From positions 241,442 through 287,779 of the forward strand of contig DEJG01000022.1 of assembly GCA_002353295.1 (NCBI GenBank): DNA of 46,338 nt, given 5' to 3'. This document shows, piece after piece, positions 23,812 to 32,744 of the stretch. The translations under genes were made by a program, and so were the position numbers. Each line of letters starts with the position of its first letter. Positions within the stretch are counted from its first letter, which is position 1. The stretch comes from Prevotella sp. UBA2754. GTDB lineage: Bacteria; Bacteroidota; Bacteroidia; Bacteroidales; Bacteroidaceae. The notes under the pieces were generated by a model. The model was not told where the DNA came from. It saw nothing but the letters and a program-made list of their open reading frames with translations, and made no database searches.

Positions 23812-25302
23812 ATGGCAAATAGATATCTTTTAGGTTTTGATGTCGGCAGTTCTTCTGTTAAGGCATCGTTGGTGAACGCTGACACTGGTGTATGTGCTGC
23901 AGCTGCCTTTTTCCCAGAAAAGGAAGCTCCCATTATGGCCGTGAAAGCTGGTTGGGCTGAACAGGATCCTCAGATGTGGTGGGATAATGCGAAGCTGAGT
24001 TTGAAGAAAATTATGGCTGAAACCGGTGCAACTGGTGAAGACATCATTGCGGTAGGTATTTCCTACCAGATGCATGGTTTGGTATGTGTAGACAAGAATT
24101 TGAAGGCTCTCCGTCCTGCTATCATATGGTGCGACTCTCGTGCTGTTCCTTATGGCGAAAGAGCTTTTAACGATTTGGGAGCCGATCAGTGCCTGACTCA
24201 TTTGTTGAATTCTCCAGGAAACTTCACAGCTGCCAAACTGGCGTGGGTCAAGGAGAATGAACCTGAGACCTATGAGAAGATTTATAAGATTATGTTGCCT
24301 GGTGATTACATAGCCATGCGACTTTCTGGTGTTGCTAATACTACAGTGAGTGGATTGTCAGAGGGTATGTTCTGGGATTTCAAGAACAACCAGGTTGCTG
24401 ATTTCCTTATGAAGTATTATGGTTTCGATCATTCTTTGATTGCTGATATTGTTCCTACGTTCGGTATTCAGAGTGAAGTGAGTGCTGAAGCTGCTGCGGA
24501 ACTGGGACTAAAAGCAGGTACACCTATTTCATATAGAGGCGGTGATCAACCCAATAATGCCTTATCGTTGAATGTGTTGAATCCTGGTGAAATAGCCGCA
24601 ACTGCCGGTACTTCTGGTGTGGTATATGGTGTGTTGGGTGAGGTAAATTACGACAAACAGAGTCGTGTGAATACCTTTGCACATGTAAATCATAGTATTG
24701 ACCAAACTCGTCTCGGTGTATTGTTGTGTATCAATGGTACTGGAATTTTGAATGCATGGGTACATCGTAATATAACACCAGATATCAGCTATGCAGAGAT
24801 GAATGATTTGGCTGCAACTGCTCCTATTGGCAGCGAAGGGGTTACGATTATTCCATTTGGTAATGGCGCTGAACGTGTATTAGAAAACAAAGAAATTGGA
24901 TGCTCTATCAATGGCTTGAATTTCAACAAGCACTCTAAGGCTCATTTGGTTCGTGCTGCCCAGGAAGGTATCGTATTCTCATTCTGCTATGGTATGGAAA
25001 TTATGCAGCAAATGGGTATGGATATTCAGAAGATTCATGCAGGTAAGGCAAATATGTTCTTAAGTCCCTTGTTCCGCAATACATTGGCCGGTGTCAGTGG
25101 TGCTACCATAGAACTCTATGATACCGACGGTTCGGTTGGTGCTGCAAAGGGTGCTGGTATCGGAGCTGGTACTTATAAGGACAGCCAAGAGGCCTTTGCC
25201 TCATTGGAAAAGTTGCAGGTGATAGAACCTGATGTAGCAAAGAAGGCAGAATATCAGGCTGCCTACACTGCGTGGAAACAGACACTGAACAAGAATTTAT
25301 AA
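23812..25302 (+). CDS. xylB: Xylulokinase
   Basis: 496-residue FGGY carbohydrate kinase that phosphorylates D-xylulose with ATP on the way to the pentose phosphate pathway. LLGFDVGSSSVKASLV is the N-terminal phosphate loop. GWAEQDPQMWW, ISYQMHGLVCVD and IIWCDSRA are xylulokinase marks. GGDQPNNALSLNVLNPGEIA holds the catalytic Asp of the GxD motif. SGATIELYDTDGSVGAAKGAG closes the C-terminal domain. It is a single gene. The 186-base gap to the receiver gene contains no convincing promoter on this strand, and a strong hairpin follows the stop. Xylose isomerase and transport genes are not in the window. Confidence 0.94.
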   Translation: MANRYLLGFDVGSSSVKASLVNADTGVCAAAAFFPEKEAPIMAVKAGWAEQDPQMWWDNAKLSLKKIMAETGATGEDIIAVGISYQMHGLVCVDKNLKALRPAIIWCDSRAVPYGERAFNDLGADQCLTHLLNSPGNFTAAKLAWVKENEPETYEKIYKIMLPGDYIAMRLSGVANTTVSGLSEGMFWDFKNNQVADFLMKYYGFDHSLIADIVPTFGIQSEVSAEAAAELGLKAGTPISYRGGDQPNNALSLNVLNPGEIAATAGTSGVVYGVLGEVNYDKQSRVNTFAHVNHSIDQTRLGVLLCINGTGILNAWVHRNITPDISYAEMNDLAATAPIGSEGVTIIPFGNGAERVLENKEIGCSINGLNFNKHSKAHLVRAAQEGIVFSFCYGMEIMQQMGMDIQKIHAGKANMFLSPLFRNTLAGVSGATIELYDTDGSVGAAKGAGIGAGTYKDSQEAFASLEKLQVIEPDVAKKAEYQAAYTAWKQTLNKNL

Positions 25303-25303
25303 T

Positions 25304-25339
25304 AGAAGAGAAGAGGAGCAACCGCTCCTCTTTTCTTCT
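25304..25339. terminator. Two-way terminator between xylB and buk
   Basis: A stem of up to 16 pairs: 25304-25319 pairs with 25324-25339 around a four-base loop. The core is GAGGAGC/GCTCCTC, followed by TTTTCTTCTT on the plus strand. The minus strand also has AAAAG/CTTCTCTT context, so it may serve both convergent genes. Confidence 0.75.
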
Positions 25340-26406
25340 TATTGATATATCTTTGCTTCTCGTTTCCCTTGTAAAACTGCAAGGGCATTGAGCGCAAGGG
25401 CTTCCATTTCGTTTTCACCAGGGAAAACATAGACGGGAGCGAGAAAACCAATTCGTCGACGCAGTTCGCTGACAATATAGTCAGAATGAGCCATACCGCC
25501 TGTCAGCAGAATAGCATCTACATTTCCACATAAAACAGCTCCTTCTGCAGCAATTTGTCTGGCTGTATGATAGAGCATAGCGTCTACTAAGAGTTGGGCA
25601 TGTTCGTCTCCTTCTTTAATTCTTTCCAGGATTTCTCGCATGTTGTTGGTACCTAAATGAGCCGTTAGCCCTGCTTGTCCAGCTATACGTTTCAACAATT
25701 GTTTTTCTGTATATTGACCACTGAAACAGAGACGAATCAGGTCTGCAGCTGGTAGAGAACCTGCCCGTTCTGGAGAAAACGGGCCTTCGCCATCCAATGC
25801 ATTATTGGCATCAATGGCTTTTCCGTGTTCATGTGCAGCAACACTGATACCACCTCCAAGATGACAAATAATCAAGTTGAGATCTTCGTACTCCTTACCG
25901 ATTCCTTGTGCATATCGGCGAGCAATTGCTCTTTGGTTTAATGCATGCCAGATGCAGATTCTCGGCATGAGGGGACTACCGCTGATACGGGCCAATGGCG
26001 ATAACTCGTCAACGACGCCAGGATCGGCAATGAATGATTTGCACTGGCTAATCGTAGAAGCAATTTCGTACGCGATGAGACATCCAAGATTACAGGCATG
26101 ATTGTGCATCACGCATCCGTGTAATGTGTCATTGACCATCTGCTCGTTGATTTCATAAACACCTCCGGCGATAGGCTTGACTAATCCACCACGACCAATC
26201 ACTGCGTCAAACTCCAATGGTATATTGGCTTGATGCAGTTCATTAAGTATTATTTTCCTGCGGAAGTCCTGTTGCTCTGTGATGTCACCGAAGGGTGACA
26301 ACTCTTCTGCGGTGTGGGTAATGTTTCGCAGAAGTATGGGCTTCTCATCTTCGTAAACGGCTATTTTTGTAGATGTAGAACCAGGGTTGATAACTAGTAT
26401 TTTCAT
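25339..26406 (-). CDS. buk: Butyrate kinase
   Basis: 355-residue acetate/butyrate-kinase superfamily enzyme that makes ATP from butyryl phosphate or branched-chain acyl phosphates. VINPGSTSTKIAVYEDE is the N-terminal motif. IGRGGLVKPIAGGVY, RICIWHALNQRAIARRYA and ICHLGGGISVAAHEHGKAIDANNALDGEGPFSPERAG carry the conserved His and Gly residues. The length matches the family. It overlaps the upstream ptb gene in an ATGA junction (26403-26406). In Bacteroidetes such pairs often serve branched-chain or other short-chain acyl-CoA conversion, so butyrate itself may not be the main substrate. Confidence 0.94.
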   Translation of the reverse strand: MKILVINPGSTSTKIAVYEDEKPILLRNITHTAEELSPFGDITEQQDFRRKIILNELHQANIPLEFDAVIGRGGLVKPIAGGVYEINEQMVNDTLHGCVMHNHACNLGCLIAYEIASTISQCKSFIADPGVVDELSPLARISGSPLMPRICIWHALNQRAIARRYAQGIGKEYEDLNLIICHLGGGISVAAHEHGKAIDANNALDGEGPFSPERAGSLPAADLIRLCFSGQYTEKQLLKRIAGQAGLTAHLGTNNMREILERIKEGDEHAQLLVDAMLYHTARQIAAEGAVLCGNVDAILLTGGMAHSDYIVSELRRRIGFLAPVYVFPGENEMEALALNALAVLQGKREAKIYQ

Positions 26407-27236
26407 AGGCTGTTGAGTGCAAAAAGGATACTGTTATATTTGGCTTCGGATGAATCACCACGAGATGGTACAACAACAGGGCAAACTGTTCCACATAGGA
26501 TGCCGGCTGTACGGGCTCCTGCAAACAAGGTCATTGATTTGTAAAAAGCATTGCCGGCTTCTATATCTGGCATAATCAGTACGTCAGCCTCGCCATTGAG
26601 AACGGAAGTAATGCCTTTTGCCTTTAAAGCATGAGGCGAACAAGCAGACTTGACATCGAGCGGACCGTCAACGATACATGTACCGAAATCATTTGCTTCT
26701 GCCATCTGTTTGATGTCTTGATAGCCATCTACAAATGGAAATTTGGAACTTGGTTTTTCTGAACAATGAATCAGGGCGATGCGTGGTTCCTTGATACCCA
26801 TTTTCCGGCAAATATCAGCAGCATAACGTACTTGTTCTATGCGTTGTTCTTGAGTGGGGTAGGGTATCACCGCTGCATCACTAAAGAATAACATCTTGTG
26901 ATAAGTAGGGATTTCGGCGACTGACAGGTGGGTTAATACACGACCTGTAGGAAGTAAGCCTTCTTCCTTGTGGAGAACGGCTCGAAGGAGTTGGTCTGTT
27001 CCGATAAGGCCTTTCATCAGCATATCTGCTTTCCCTTCACGAATCATCTGAACGCCTCTTTTTGCCGCCTCTTCAGGATTCGTTCCATCAATAAATAGTG
27101 TAGTGGCAATTCCTTCTTCCTCCACTTGCTTCAGTGCTTCACTGGTAGCGTTGTCATACACACAAACTGCTGCTATGCGGTGCTTTTGACCACTCTGGCG
27201 CAGTAAGTTTCTCATGTCATTAAAGGTCTTTATCAT
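26403..27236 (-). CDS. ptb: Phosphate butyryltransferase
   Basis: 277 residues, phosphate acetyl/butaryl transferase family (PTA_PTB). It exchanges CoA for phosphate on butyryl-CoA or similar acyl-CoA. ADMLMKGLIGTDQLLRAVL and the later FFSDAAVIPYPTQEQR are diagnostic. PHALKAKGITSVLNGEADVLIMPDIEAGNAFYK is the C-terminal active-site region. It is followed directly by buk. The fcl gene ends 39 bases upstream and no promoter is evident there, so ptb-buk may be read with the GDP-fucose genes. Confidence 0.93.
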   Translation of the reverse strand: MIKTFNDMRNLLRQSGQKHRIAAVCVYDNATSEALKQVEEEGIATTLFIDGTNPEEAAKRGVQMIREGKADMLMKGLIGTDQLLRAVLHKEEGLLPTGRVLTHLSVAEIPTYHKMLFFSDAAVIPYPTQEQRIEQVRYAADICRKMGIKEPRIALIHCSEKPSSKFPFVDGYQDIKQMAEANDFGTCIVDGPLDVKSACSPHALKAKGITSVLNGEADVLIMPDIEAGNAFYKSMTLFAGARTAGILCGTVCPVVVPSRGDSSEAKYNSILFALNSL

Positions 27237-27275
27237 AGGCTTGGTTTTAATAGTAATGGTTGGGTAGATTCGTTT

Positions 27276-28463
27276 TTATTGGAGACTCTGTCTATACCAT
27301 GTGAACAGTTGTTTTACACCATCTTCAATCTCCACCTTATGTGTCCACCCCAGAGAGTGAAGTTTCGAGACATCAATTAATTTACGCATAGTGCCGTCGG
27401 GCTTGGATGCGTCAAATTCGACAGTTCCTTCAAAATCGACAGCTTGGACAACGAGTTCTGACAACTCGCGAATCGTGAGTTCCTTGCCAGTTCCAACATT
27501 GATATGACAGTTGCGTATTTCTCCCAGTGAAGGGATGGCTCCACCGCGACCGGCAGAGTGATTGCGATCTACAGTTCCGTCGGTGCTGGCACCATAATGA
27601 ACACTGGAATATTTCTCAATACCAATGATATCGGAGAAGTTTACATTCAAGAGAATGTGTACAGATGCATCGGCCATATCTTCGCTCCAAAGAAATTCTC
27701 TTAAGGGTGTTCCAGTTCCCCAAAGTACTACTTTGTTGTCATAGATGCCGTACTTGGCCAAAACATCCAGTGCCTTTTCCCGTTCAACGCCATTTTCCGT
27801 TACCCCAGTACCATTAACCCCTTCTACAGGTCTTTTATTGAGGTCGATAGCTATTTTCTCCCATTTCCCGTCATGAATCAGTTTAGCCAGATAAATCTTA
27901 CGCATCATGGCAGGCATGACATGGGAGTTTTCTAAGTGGAAATTATCGTTAGGACCATACAGATTGGTGGGCATGACAGCTATATAGTTGGTGCCGTATT
28001 GCAGATTATAACTTTCACACATTTTCAGTCCAGCAATCTTGGCTATGGCATATTCCTCGTTCGTGTATTCCAGCGGTGAAGTTAACAAGGCGTCTTCTTT
28101 CATCGGCTGAGGAGCGTTTTTGGGATAGATGCAAGTTGAACCAAGAAATAGGAGTTTTTTTACTTGATGGGCATAAGATTCGGAGATGACGTTACATTGC
28201 ATCTTCATGTTTTGCATGATGAAATCGGCCCGATAGAGTGAGTTGGCCATGATACCACCTACAAAGGCTGCAGCCAAGACGACGGCATCTGGCTGTTCTT
28301 CGTCAAAGAAGTGACGAACGGCCAGTTGATCAGTTAAATCCAGTTCCTGATGACTCCTTCCAATAAGATTGGTATATCCTCGTTGAAGGAGATTATTCCA
28401 GATAGCTGAACCTACCAGGCCCTGATGTCCTGCTACATATATCTTGCTGTTCTTGTCTAACAT
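27276..28463 (-). CDS. fcl: GDP-L-fucose synthase
   Basis: 395-residue SDR enzyme that converts GDP-4-keto-6-deoxymannose to GDP-L-fucose with NADPH. VAGHQGLVGSAIWNNLLQRG is the dinucleotide-binding start. FLGSTCIYPK and EEYAIAKIAGLKMCESY supply the catalytic Ser, Tyr and Lys. NLYGPNDNFH is a further family motif. It is longer than the roughly 320-residue E. coli enzyme by extra loops near 205-235 and 270-300, a trait of Bacteroidetes members. It overlaps gmd by one base (28463), so the two are coupled. The product would feed fucose to surface glycans. Confidence 0.94.
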   Translation of the reverse strand: MLDKNSKIYVAGHQGLVGSAIWNNLLQRGYTNLIGRSHQELDLTDQLAVRHFFDEEQPDAVVLAAAFVGGIMANSLYRADFIMQNMKMQCNVISESYAHQVKKLLFLGSTCIYPKNAPQPMKEDALLTSPLEYTNEEYAIAKIAGLKMCESYNLQYGTNYIAVMPTNLYGPNDNFHLENSHVMPAMMRKIYLAKLIHDGKWEKIAIDLNKRPVEGVNGTGVTENGVEREKALDVLAKYGIYDNKVVLWGTGTPLREFLWSEDMADASVHILLNVNFSDIIGIEKYSSVHYGASTDGTVDRNHSAGRGGAIPSLGEIRNCHINVGTGKELTIRELSELVVQAVDFEGTVEFDASKPDGTMRKLIDVSKLHSLGWTHKVEIEDGVKQLFTWYRQSLQ

Positions 28464-29554
28464 TATTCAGGCATTTGTGCTTTCAGAAATAACTTCCGTA
28501 CAAACTTCATGTCGTGTTGAACCATGATTTTTACCAAGTCAGGGAAGGACGTCTTCTGTGGATTCCAGCCCAGTTTCGTCTTAGCCTTAGATGGGTCGCC
28601 AAGTAGTTGGTCAACTTCGGCAGGACGGAAATATTTGGGATCAACCTCAACGAGTGCTTTCCCTGTGGCCTTGTCATAGCCTTTTTCGTCAATGCCGTCA
28701 CCGCGCCATTCCAATTCGATGCCAACTTCTTTGAAAGCAAGTGTAGCAAATTCACGTACTGTATGATATTCGCCTGTGGCAATGACAAAGTCATCTGGTT
28801 CCGGCTGTTGCAAAATGAGCCACATACATTCTATGTAGTCCTTGGCATAGCCCCAATCGCGCAGGGAATTAAGATTTCCCAGGTAAAGCTTGTCTTGATA
28901 GCCTTGGGCTATGCGAGCAGCTGCAAGTGTAATCTTTCTTGTGACGAAATTCTCACCCCGGCGTTCGCTCTCATGATTGAATAGGATACCATTGCAACAG
29001 AACATTCCGTAGGATTCACGATAATTCTTGACAATCCAAAATCCATAGAGCTTGGCTACACCATAGGGAGAACGTGGGTAGAAAGGAGTTGTCTCAGACT
29101 GGGGTACTTCCTGTACCTTCCCATAAAGTTCGGACGTGGATGCCTGATAAATCCTACAATTCTTGTCTAATCCGCAAATACGAACAGCTTCTAAAAGACG
29201 TAGGACACCGGAAGCATCAACGTCGGCGGTATATTCCGGAACGTCGAAAGATACTTTTACATGGCTCTGAGCTGCAAGATTGTATATTTCAGTAGGTTTG
29301 ACTTCACCGATGATTCGGATGAGGGAAGAGGAGTCAGTCATATCTGCCCAATGGAGATTAACTAAACGTTTCTTTTTCATGTCACGAACCCATTCGTCTA
29401 AATAGAGGTGTTCTATTCGCCCTGTATTAAAAGAGGAAGAACGACGCAGAAGGCCATGAACTTCATACCCCTTCTCGATGAGGAACTCGGCTAAATAGGA
29501 GCCGTCTTGTCCAGTAATACCGGTGATGAGTGCTACTTTCTTGTTTTCCATCAT
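28463..29554 (-). CDS. gmd: GDP-mannose 4,6-dehydratase
   Basis: 363-residue SDR enzyme making GDP-4-keto-6-deoxy-D-mannose. ITGITGQDGSYLAEFLIEKG is the NADP-binding motif. LLRRSSSFNTGRIEHLY, AAQSHVKVSFD and YPRSPYGVAKLYGFW (Tyr-x-x-x-Lys) are family marks, and RRGENFVTRKI lies further on. Length is normal. It lies between manC (12 bases upstream) and fcl (one-base overlap), giving a complete path from mannose-1-phosphate to GDP-fucose. Confidence 0.96.
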   Translation of the reverse strand: MMENKKVALITGITGQDGSYLAEFLIEKGYEVHGLLRRSSSFNTGRIEHLYLDEWVRDMKKKRLVNLHWADMTDSSSLIRIIGEVKPTEIYNLAAQSHVKVSFDVPEYTADVDASGVLRLLEAVRICGLDKNCRIYQASTSELYGKVQEVPQSETTPFYPRSPYGVAKLYGFWIVKNYRESYGMFCCNGILFNHESERRGENFVTRKITLAAARIAQGYQDKLYLGNLNSLRDWGYAKDYIECMWLILQQPEPDDFVIATGEYHTVREFATLAFKEVGIELEWRGDGIDEKGYDKATGKALVEVDPKYFRPAEVDQLLGDPSKAKTKLGWNPQKTSFPDLVKIMVQHDMKFVRKLFLKAQMPE

Positions 29555-29566
29555 ATCTGTTATTTG

Positions 29567-30634
29567 CTAGTCCTGACCACTAAATTGCTTGATACGTTGT
29601 TCGTCAGATAACTTACACACTAGTAATGTGTCATTGTTTTCTGCCACGATATAACCGTCGAGTCCCTGAATAACTACTTTTTTCTCCTGTGTCGTATGTA
29701 TCATACAGTTATGAGACTCTATCATGGTGATATCTGGACCAATACATGCGTTGCCATAAAGGTCTTGTTTCGTGTTCTGCTTTAAAGAACCCCAAGTTCC
29801 AAGGTCGCTCCAACCAAAGTCAGCAGGACAAACAAAAATCTCCTCTGCTTTTTCCATGATGGCATAGTCAACAGATATGTTTTCGCATTCAGGAAACAGT
29901 CGGTCAATCTCTGTTTGCTCTTTGTCTGTGCCATATAAAGGAAGAAGTGACTCGAAGATTTTTGCCATTGATGGCTGATAAATACGGAATGCATTGATTA
30001 TTGTTGAAACATTCCATATGAAAATACCGGCATTCCAAAAATAATTGTTTTTGCTGATATATTGCTTGGCTGTCTCCAAGTCGGGCTTCTCACGGAAGGA
30101 GTCAACTCGGAAAATACCTTTGTTACGAAGCGAATTACTGGAAAGCGCAGCTTGAATATATCCATAGCCAGTCTCTGGACGTGTAGGCTTCATACCCAGT
30201 GTGACGATAGCATCACTGTCGCTGGTAAATGCCATGCATTCGGAGATGATACGTCGGAACTCGTTGGTATTCAATACTATATGGTCGCTCGGAGATACCA
30301 CGATGTTGGCTTTAGGGTCATTTGATTTGATGCGCCAACTGACATAAGCAATACAAGGAGCAGTATTGCGGCGACAGGGCTCACAGAGTATATGGTTGCG
30401 AGGTATGTCGGGTAACTGCTGGGAAACAATATCTGTGTATTTCTGATTGGTGACCACCCAAACGTTCTCGCGAGGAATAATCGTGTCAAAACGGTCTACG
30501 GTCAGTTGGAGTAACGTTTTGCCAACTCCTAATACATCTATAAACTGTTTGGGGCTCTCTGCCGTGCTCATGGGCCAGAAACGACTTCCTACGCCTCCTG
30601 CCATAATCACTAAATGGTTGTTAATTCTTGCCAT
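29567..30634 (-). CDS. manC: Mannose-1-phosphate guanylyltransferase
   Basis: 355 residues, GTP:mannose-1-phosphate nucleotidyltransferase, making GDP-mannose. VIMAGGVGSRFWPMSTAESPKQF is the nucleotide-binding signature. SPSDHIV, GYGYIQA, FREKPD and NAGIFIWN follow in the usual order. It lacks the C-terminal isomerase domain of bifunctional ManC/AlgA proteins. It heads the manC-gmd-fcl run, with a -7 box at 30661-30668. Confidence 0.94.
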   Translation of the reverse strand: MARINNHLVIMAGGVGSRFWPMSTAESPKQFIDVLGVGKTLLQLTVDRFDTIIPRENVWVVTNQKYTDIVSQQLPDIPRNHILCEPCRRNTAPCIAYVSWRIKSNDPKANIVVSPSDHIVLNTNEFRRIISECMAFTSDSDAIVTLGMKPTRPETGYGYIQAALSSNSLRNKGIFRVDSFREKPDLETAKQYISKNNYFWNAGIFIWNVSTIINAFRIYQPSMAKIFESLLPLYGTDKEQTEIDRLFPECENISVDYAIMEKAEEIFVCPADFGWSDLGTWGSLKQNTKQDLYGNACIGPDITMIESHNCMIHTTQEKKVVIQGLDGYIVAENNDTLLVCKLSDEQRIKQFSGQD

Positions 30635-30660
30635 AATGAATAGATTTTTTAAATATTGGG

Positions 30661-30690
30661 CAAAAATACAAAAAATATCCGATAAACAAG
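30661..30690 (-). promoter_or_regulatory. Promoter of manC-gmd-fcl
   Basis: The minus strand has TATTTTTG (plus-strand CAAAAATA, 30661-30668) with a weak CTTG at 30687-30690, 18 bases upstream. The leader to the ATG would be about 20 bases. Confidence 0.5.
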
Positions 30691-30696
30691 AATTAA

Positions 30697-31323
30697 TTAC
30701 TTCTTTTTTCTTTTTATATATGAGCTGATGACAAAATAGGCAATGGCAATAATTACCAACGCAATGATAATCAGTTTAATGTATTCTGCGTATTCGCTGA
30801 TTTTGTCATTCAGTTGATCTTCGGGTACAATCGCGTGCAGATACCATCCTAAAGCGGCGAGAATACTATGCCATACTCCTGCACCTATAGTTGTGTATAG
30901 CAGAAATTTCCAATAGTTCATTTTGGCTAATCCTGCTGGAATAGAGATCAAATGGCGAATACCTGGAATGAGTCTGCCCGTTAAGGTTGCAGCGATACCG
31001 TGATCGTCAAAATACTTCTCACTCTTCTCTACTTTTTCCTGATTCACTAAACACATCTTTCCCCATTTGCTATTGGCAAAGCGGTAAATGACGGGACGGC
31101 CTACATAATATGCTACTACGTAATTGATGCTGGCTCCCAGATCTGCTCCTATTGTGGCAAAGAGAATAACAAGGAAAACATCAAGATTGCCTCCTGCTGC
31201 ATGATAGGCGGCTGGTGTTACTACAAATTCCGAGGGAACGGGAACGACGGTGCTCTCAAGAAGCATAAGAAACAGGATAGTGCCGTAATTGAGGTTGGAA
31301 AGGAGTGATGTTATAAAATTCAT
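30697..31323 (-). CDS. DedA-family membrane protein
   Basis: 208 residues, VTT/DedA domain, five or so membrane segments. ESTVVPVPSEFVVTPAAY, GADLGASINYVVAYYVGR, FDDHGIAATLTGRLIPGIRHLISIPAG are the family motifs, including the conserved Arg and Gly residues. DedA proteins are linked to flipping of lipid carriers and phospholipids, envelope stability and proton balance. Its start overlaps the TPR gene stop in an ATGA junction, so it is the last gene of a glnS-TPR-dedA operon. A very basic tail ends the protein. Confidence 0.92.
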   Translation of the reverse strand: MNFITSLLSNLNYGTILFLMLLESTVVPVPSEFVVTPAAYHAAGGNLDVFLVILFATIGADLGASINYVVAYYVGRPVIYRFANSKWGKMCLVNQEKVEKSEKYFDDHGIAATLTGRLIPGIRHLISIPAGLAKMNYWKFLLYTTIGAGVWHSILAALGWYLHAIVPEDQLNDKISEYAEYIKLIIIALVIIAIAYFVISSYIKRKKK

Positions 31324-32744
31324 ATATTTAATTTTTGATGCATATATTGATAATATTCTTTTGCCGGCATGTCCTCAGGAAACATGTGACCCAATACCAT
31401 GCGTGCCTCACGAGGATTGCGTTCGATAGCCAAACGCAGGTACATCAGAAATTCTTCTGTAAATCCCAAGTCCCAGCACACTAATGCCATATAGGAATAG
31501 CCTTGGTTGAAATCGTCATCAGTGATGAGAGAGAAGAACCGCTTAAACATTTCATAGCATGCTTTTATATATCTGTTATCATAGAGTGATACAATGATTC
31601 GTAAAATCACCTTGGGGTCGTTGTTTGAATCGAGAATTGCCTTTTTAAAAACTTCTTGCGCTCGATCGGCATCGTCGTTTTCCAGAAGAATGTGCCCTTT
31701 GAGTACAAGCATGTCGATATGATCACAGTCTATGTCGTTTGTGATGTCGATATAGTGTAAAGCCATTTGTAGTTGGTGAAGAGCACTGTAACAAAAGGCT
31801 AACTCCTGATAAATTTGTATGAGGAAAGGGGAGTCGTCAGGACAAATAGACAAAGCCTTTTGTAGCGTAATGGCAGCTTCTTCGTGCCGATTCAGATTGA
31901 CAAGGCATGACCCTTTGTGCAGCAGACTGAATTCATCGGGTGCAAGCACCTTGGCGAATCTGTCGTAATAGCGGATGGCCTCTTCGAAATTACCTAATCG
32001 GTAGAGTCCGTTAGCCTTATTGAGAATTCCTTCCGGGTCCTCAGGGTCGATGGCAATGGCATATTCGCTACTTGTGACTGCCCCGCTGAAATCCTCGTTC
32101 ATAAACTGAGCATTGGAAAGGGCGTTCCAATAACGTTTGGAATAGGGATCCTTGTTTATGAGCTCGTTGAACAGCCGTTCGCTGTCTTTGTACTTCCCCA
32201 GTCCGAAGAGAGTGCGAGCCATGAGTTCCTTGAAGTCATTACTTTTATTACCTCTTGTGCGCATCAGCCATTCAAAGGCTTTGTCGTTCAGTCCATAGTC
32301 AAAGTAGATGTTGGCCACATCCATCACGTAATCCTGATAATCTTCAGGCGGTGTTGAGTTCAGGTATTGCCTAAAGAATTCATCAGCCTCCTTCACTTGA
32401 TCCTTGGCCAATAATAGTTCGGCCTGCATGTAGTGGTATTCAGGATCGTCTTTGCTCTCTATTCTGTCAATGTATTCTTTAGCAGTTTCAATATCTCCGT
32501 CGGTTAATGCTTTGCGAGCTTTGAAGACATTGGGCAAGGTAGCGTTAGGATAGAGTGACAGCGCATAGTCTATCGTATCATCAGCCTGTTGGTCGTTCCC
32601 AATGAAGTGATAATAATCGGCAATATCTGCCAAGTCATCGGCATCCAAATAGATGGGATGCCCTGACCTGACAGATTCTTCGTAATTGTTCAGAATGGTT
32701 CTGAACTCTTCATTATCGAAGTACTCGTCGCCGGTTTTTTTCAT
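31320..32744 (-). CDS. Tetratricopeptide-repeat protein
   Basis: 474 residues, almost entirely TPR-like helical pairs (for example YWNALSNAQFMNEDFSGAVTS and ILNKANGLYRLGNFEEAIRYY, each about 34 residues apart). There is no signal peptide or membrane segment, so a cytoplasmic scaffold is likely. The N-terminus is acidic (GDEYFDNEEFRTILNNYEE). It starts one base after the glnS stop. This TPR-DedA pairing beside glnS cannot be given a function from sequence alone. Confidence 0.88.
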   Translation of the reverse strand: MKKTGDEYFDNEEFRTILNNYEESVRSGHPIYLDADDLADIADYYHFIGNDQQADDTIDYALSLYPNATLPNVFKARKALTDGDIETAKEYIDRIESKDDPEYHYMQAELLLAKDQVKEADEFFRQYLNSTPPEDYQDYVMDVANIYFDYGLNDKAFEWLMRTRGNKSNDFKELMARTLFGLGKYKDSERLFNELINKDPYSKRYWNALSNAQFMNEDFSGAVTSSEYAIAIDPEDPEGILNKANGLYRLGNFEEAIRYYDRFAKVLAPDEFSLLHKGSCLVNLNRHEEAAITLQKALSICPDDSPFLIQIYQELAFCYSALHQLQMALHYIDITNDIDCDHIDMLVLKGHILLENDDADRAQEVFKKAILDSNNDPKVILRIIVSLYDNRYIKACYEMFKRFFSLITDDDFNQGYSYMALVCWDLGFTEEFLMYLRLAIERNPREARMVLGHMFPEDMPAKEYYQYMHQKLNI

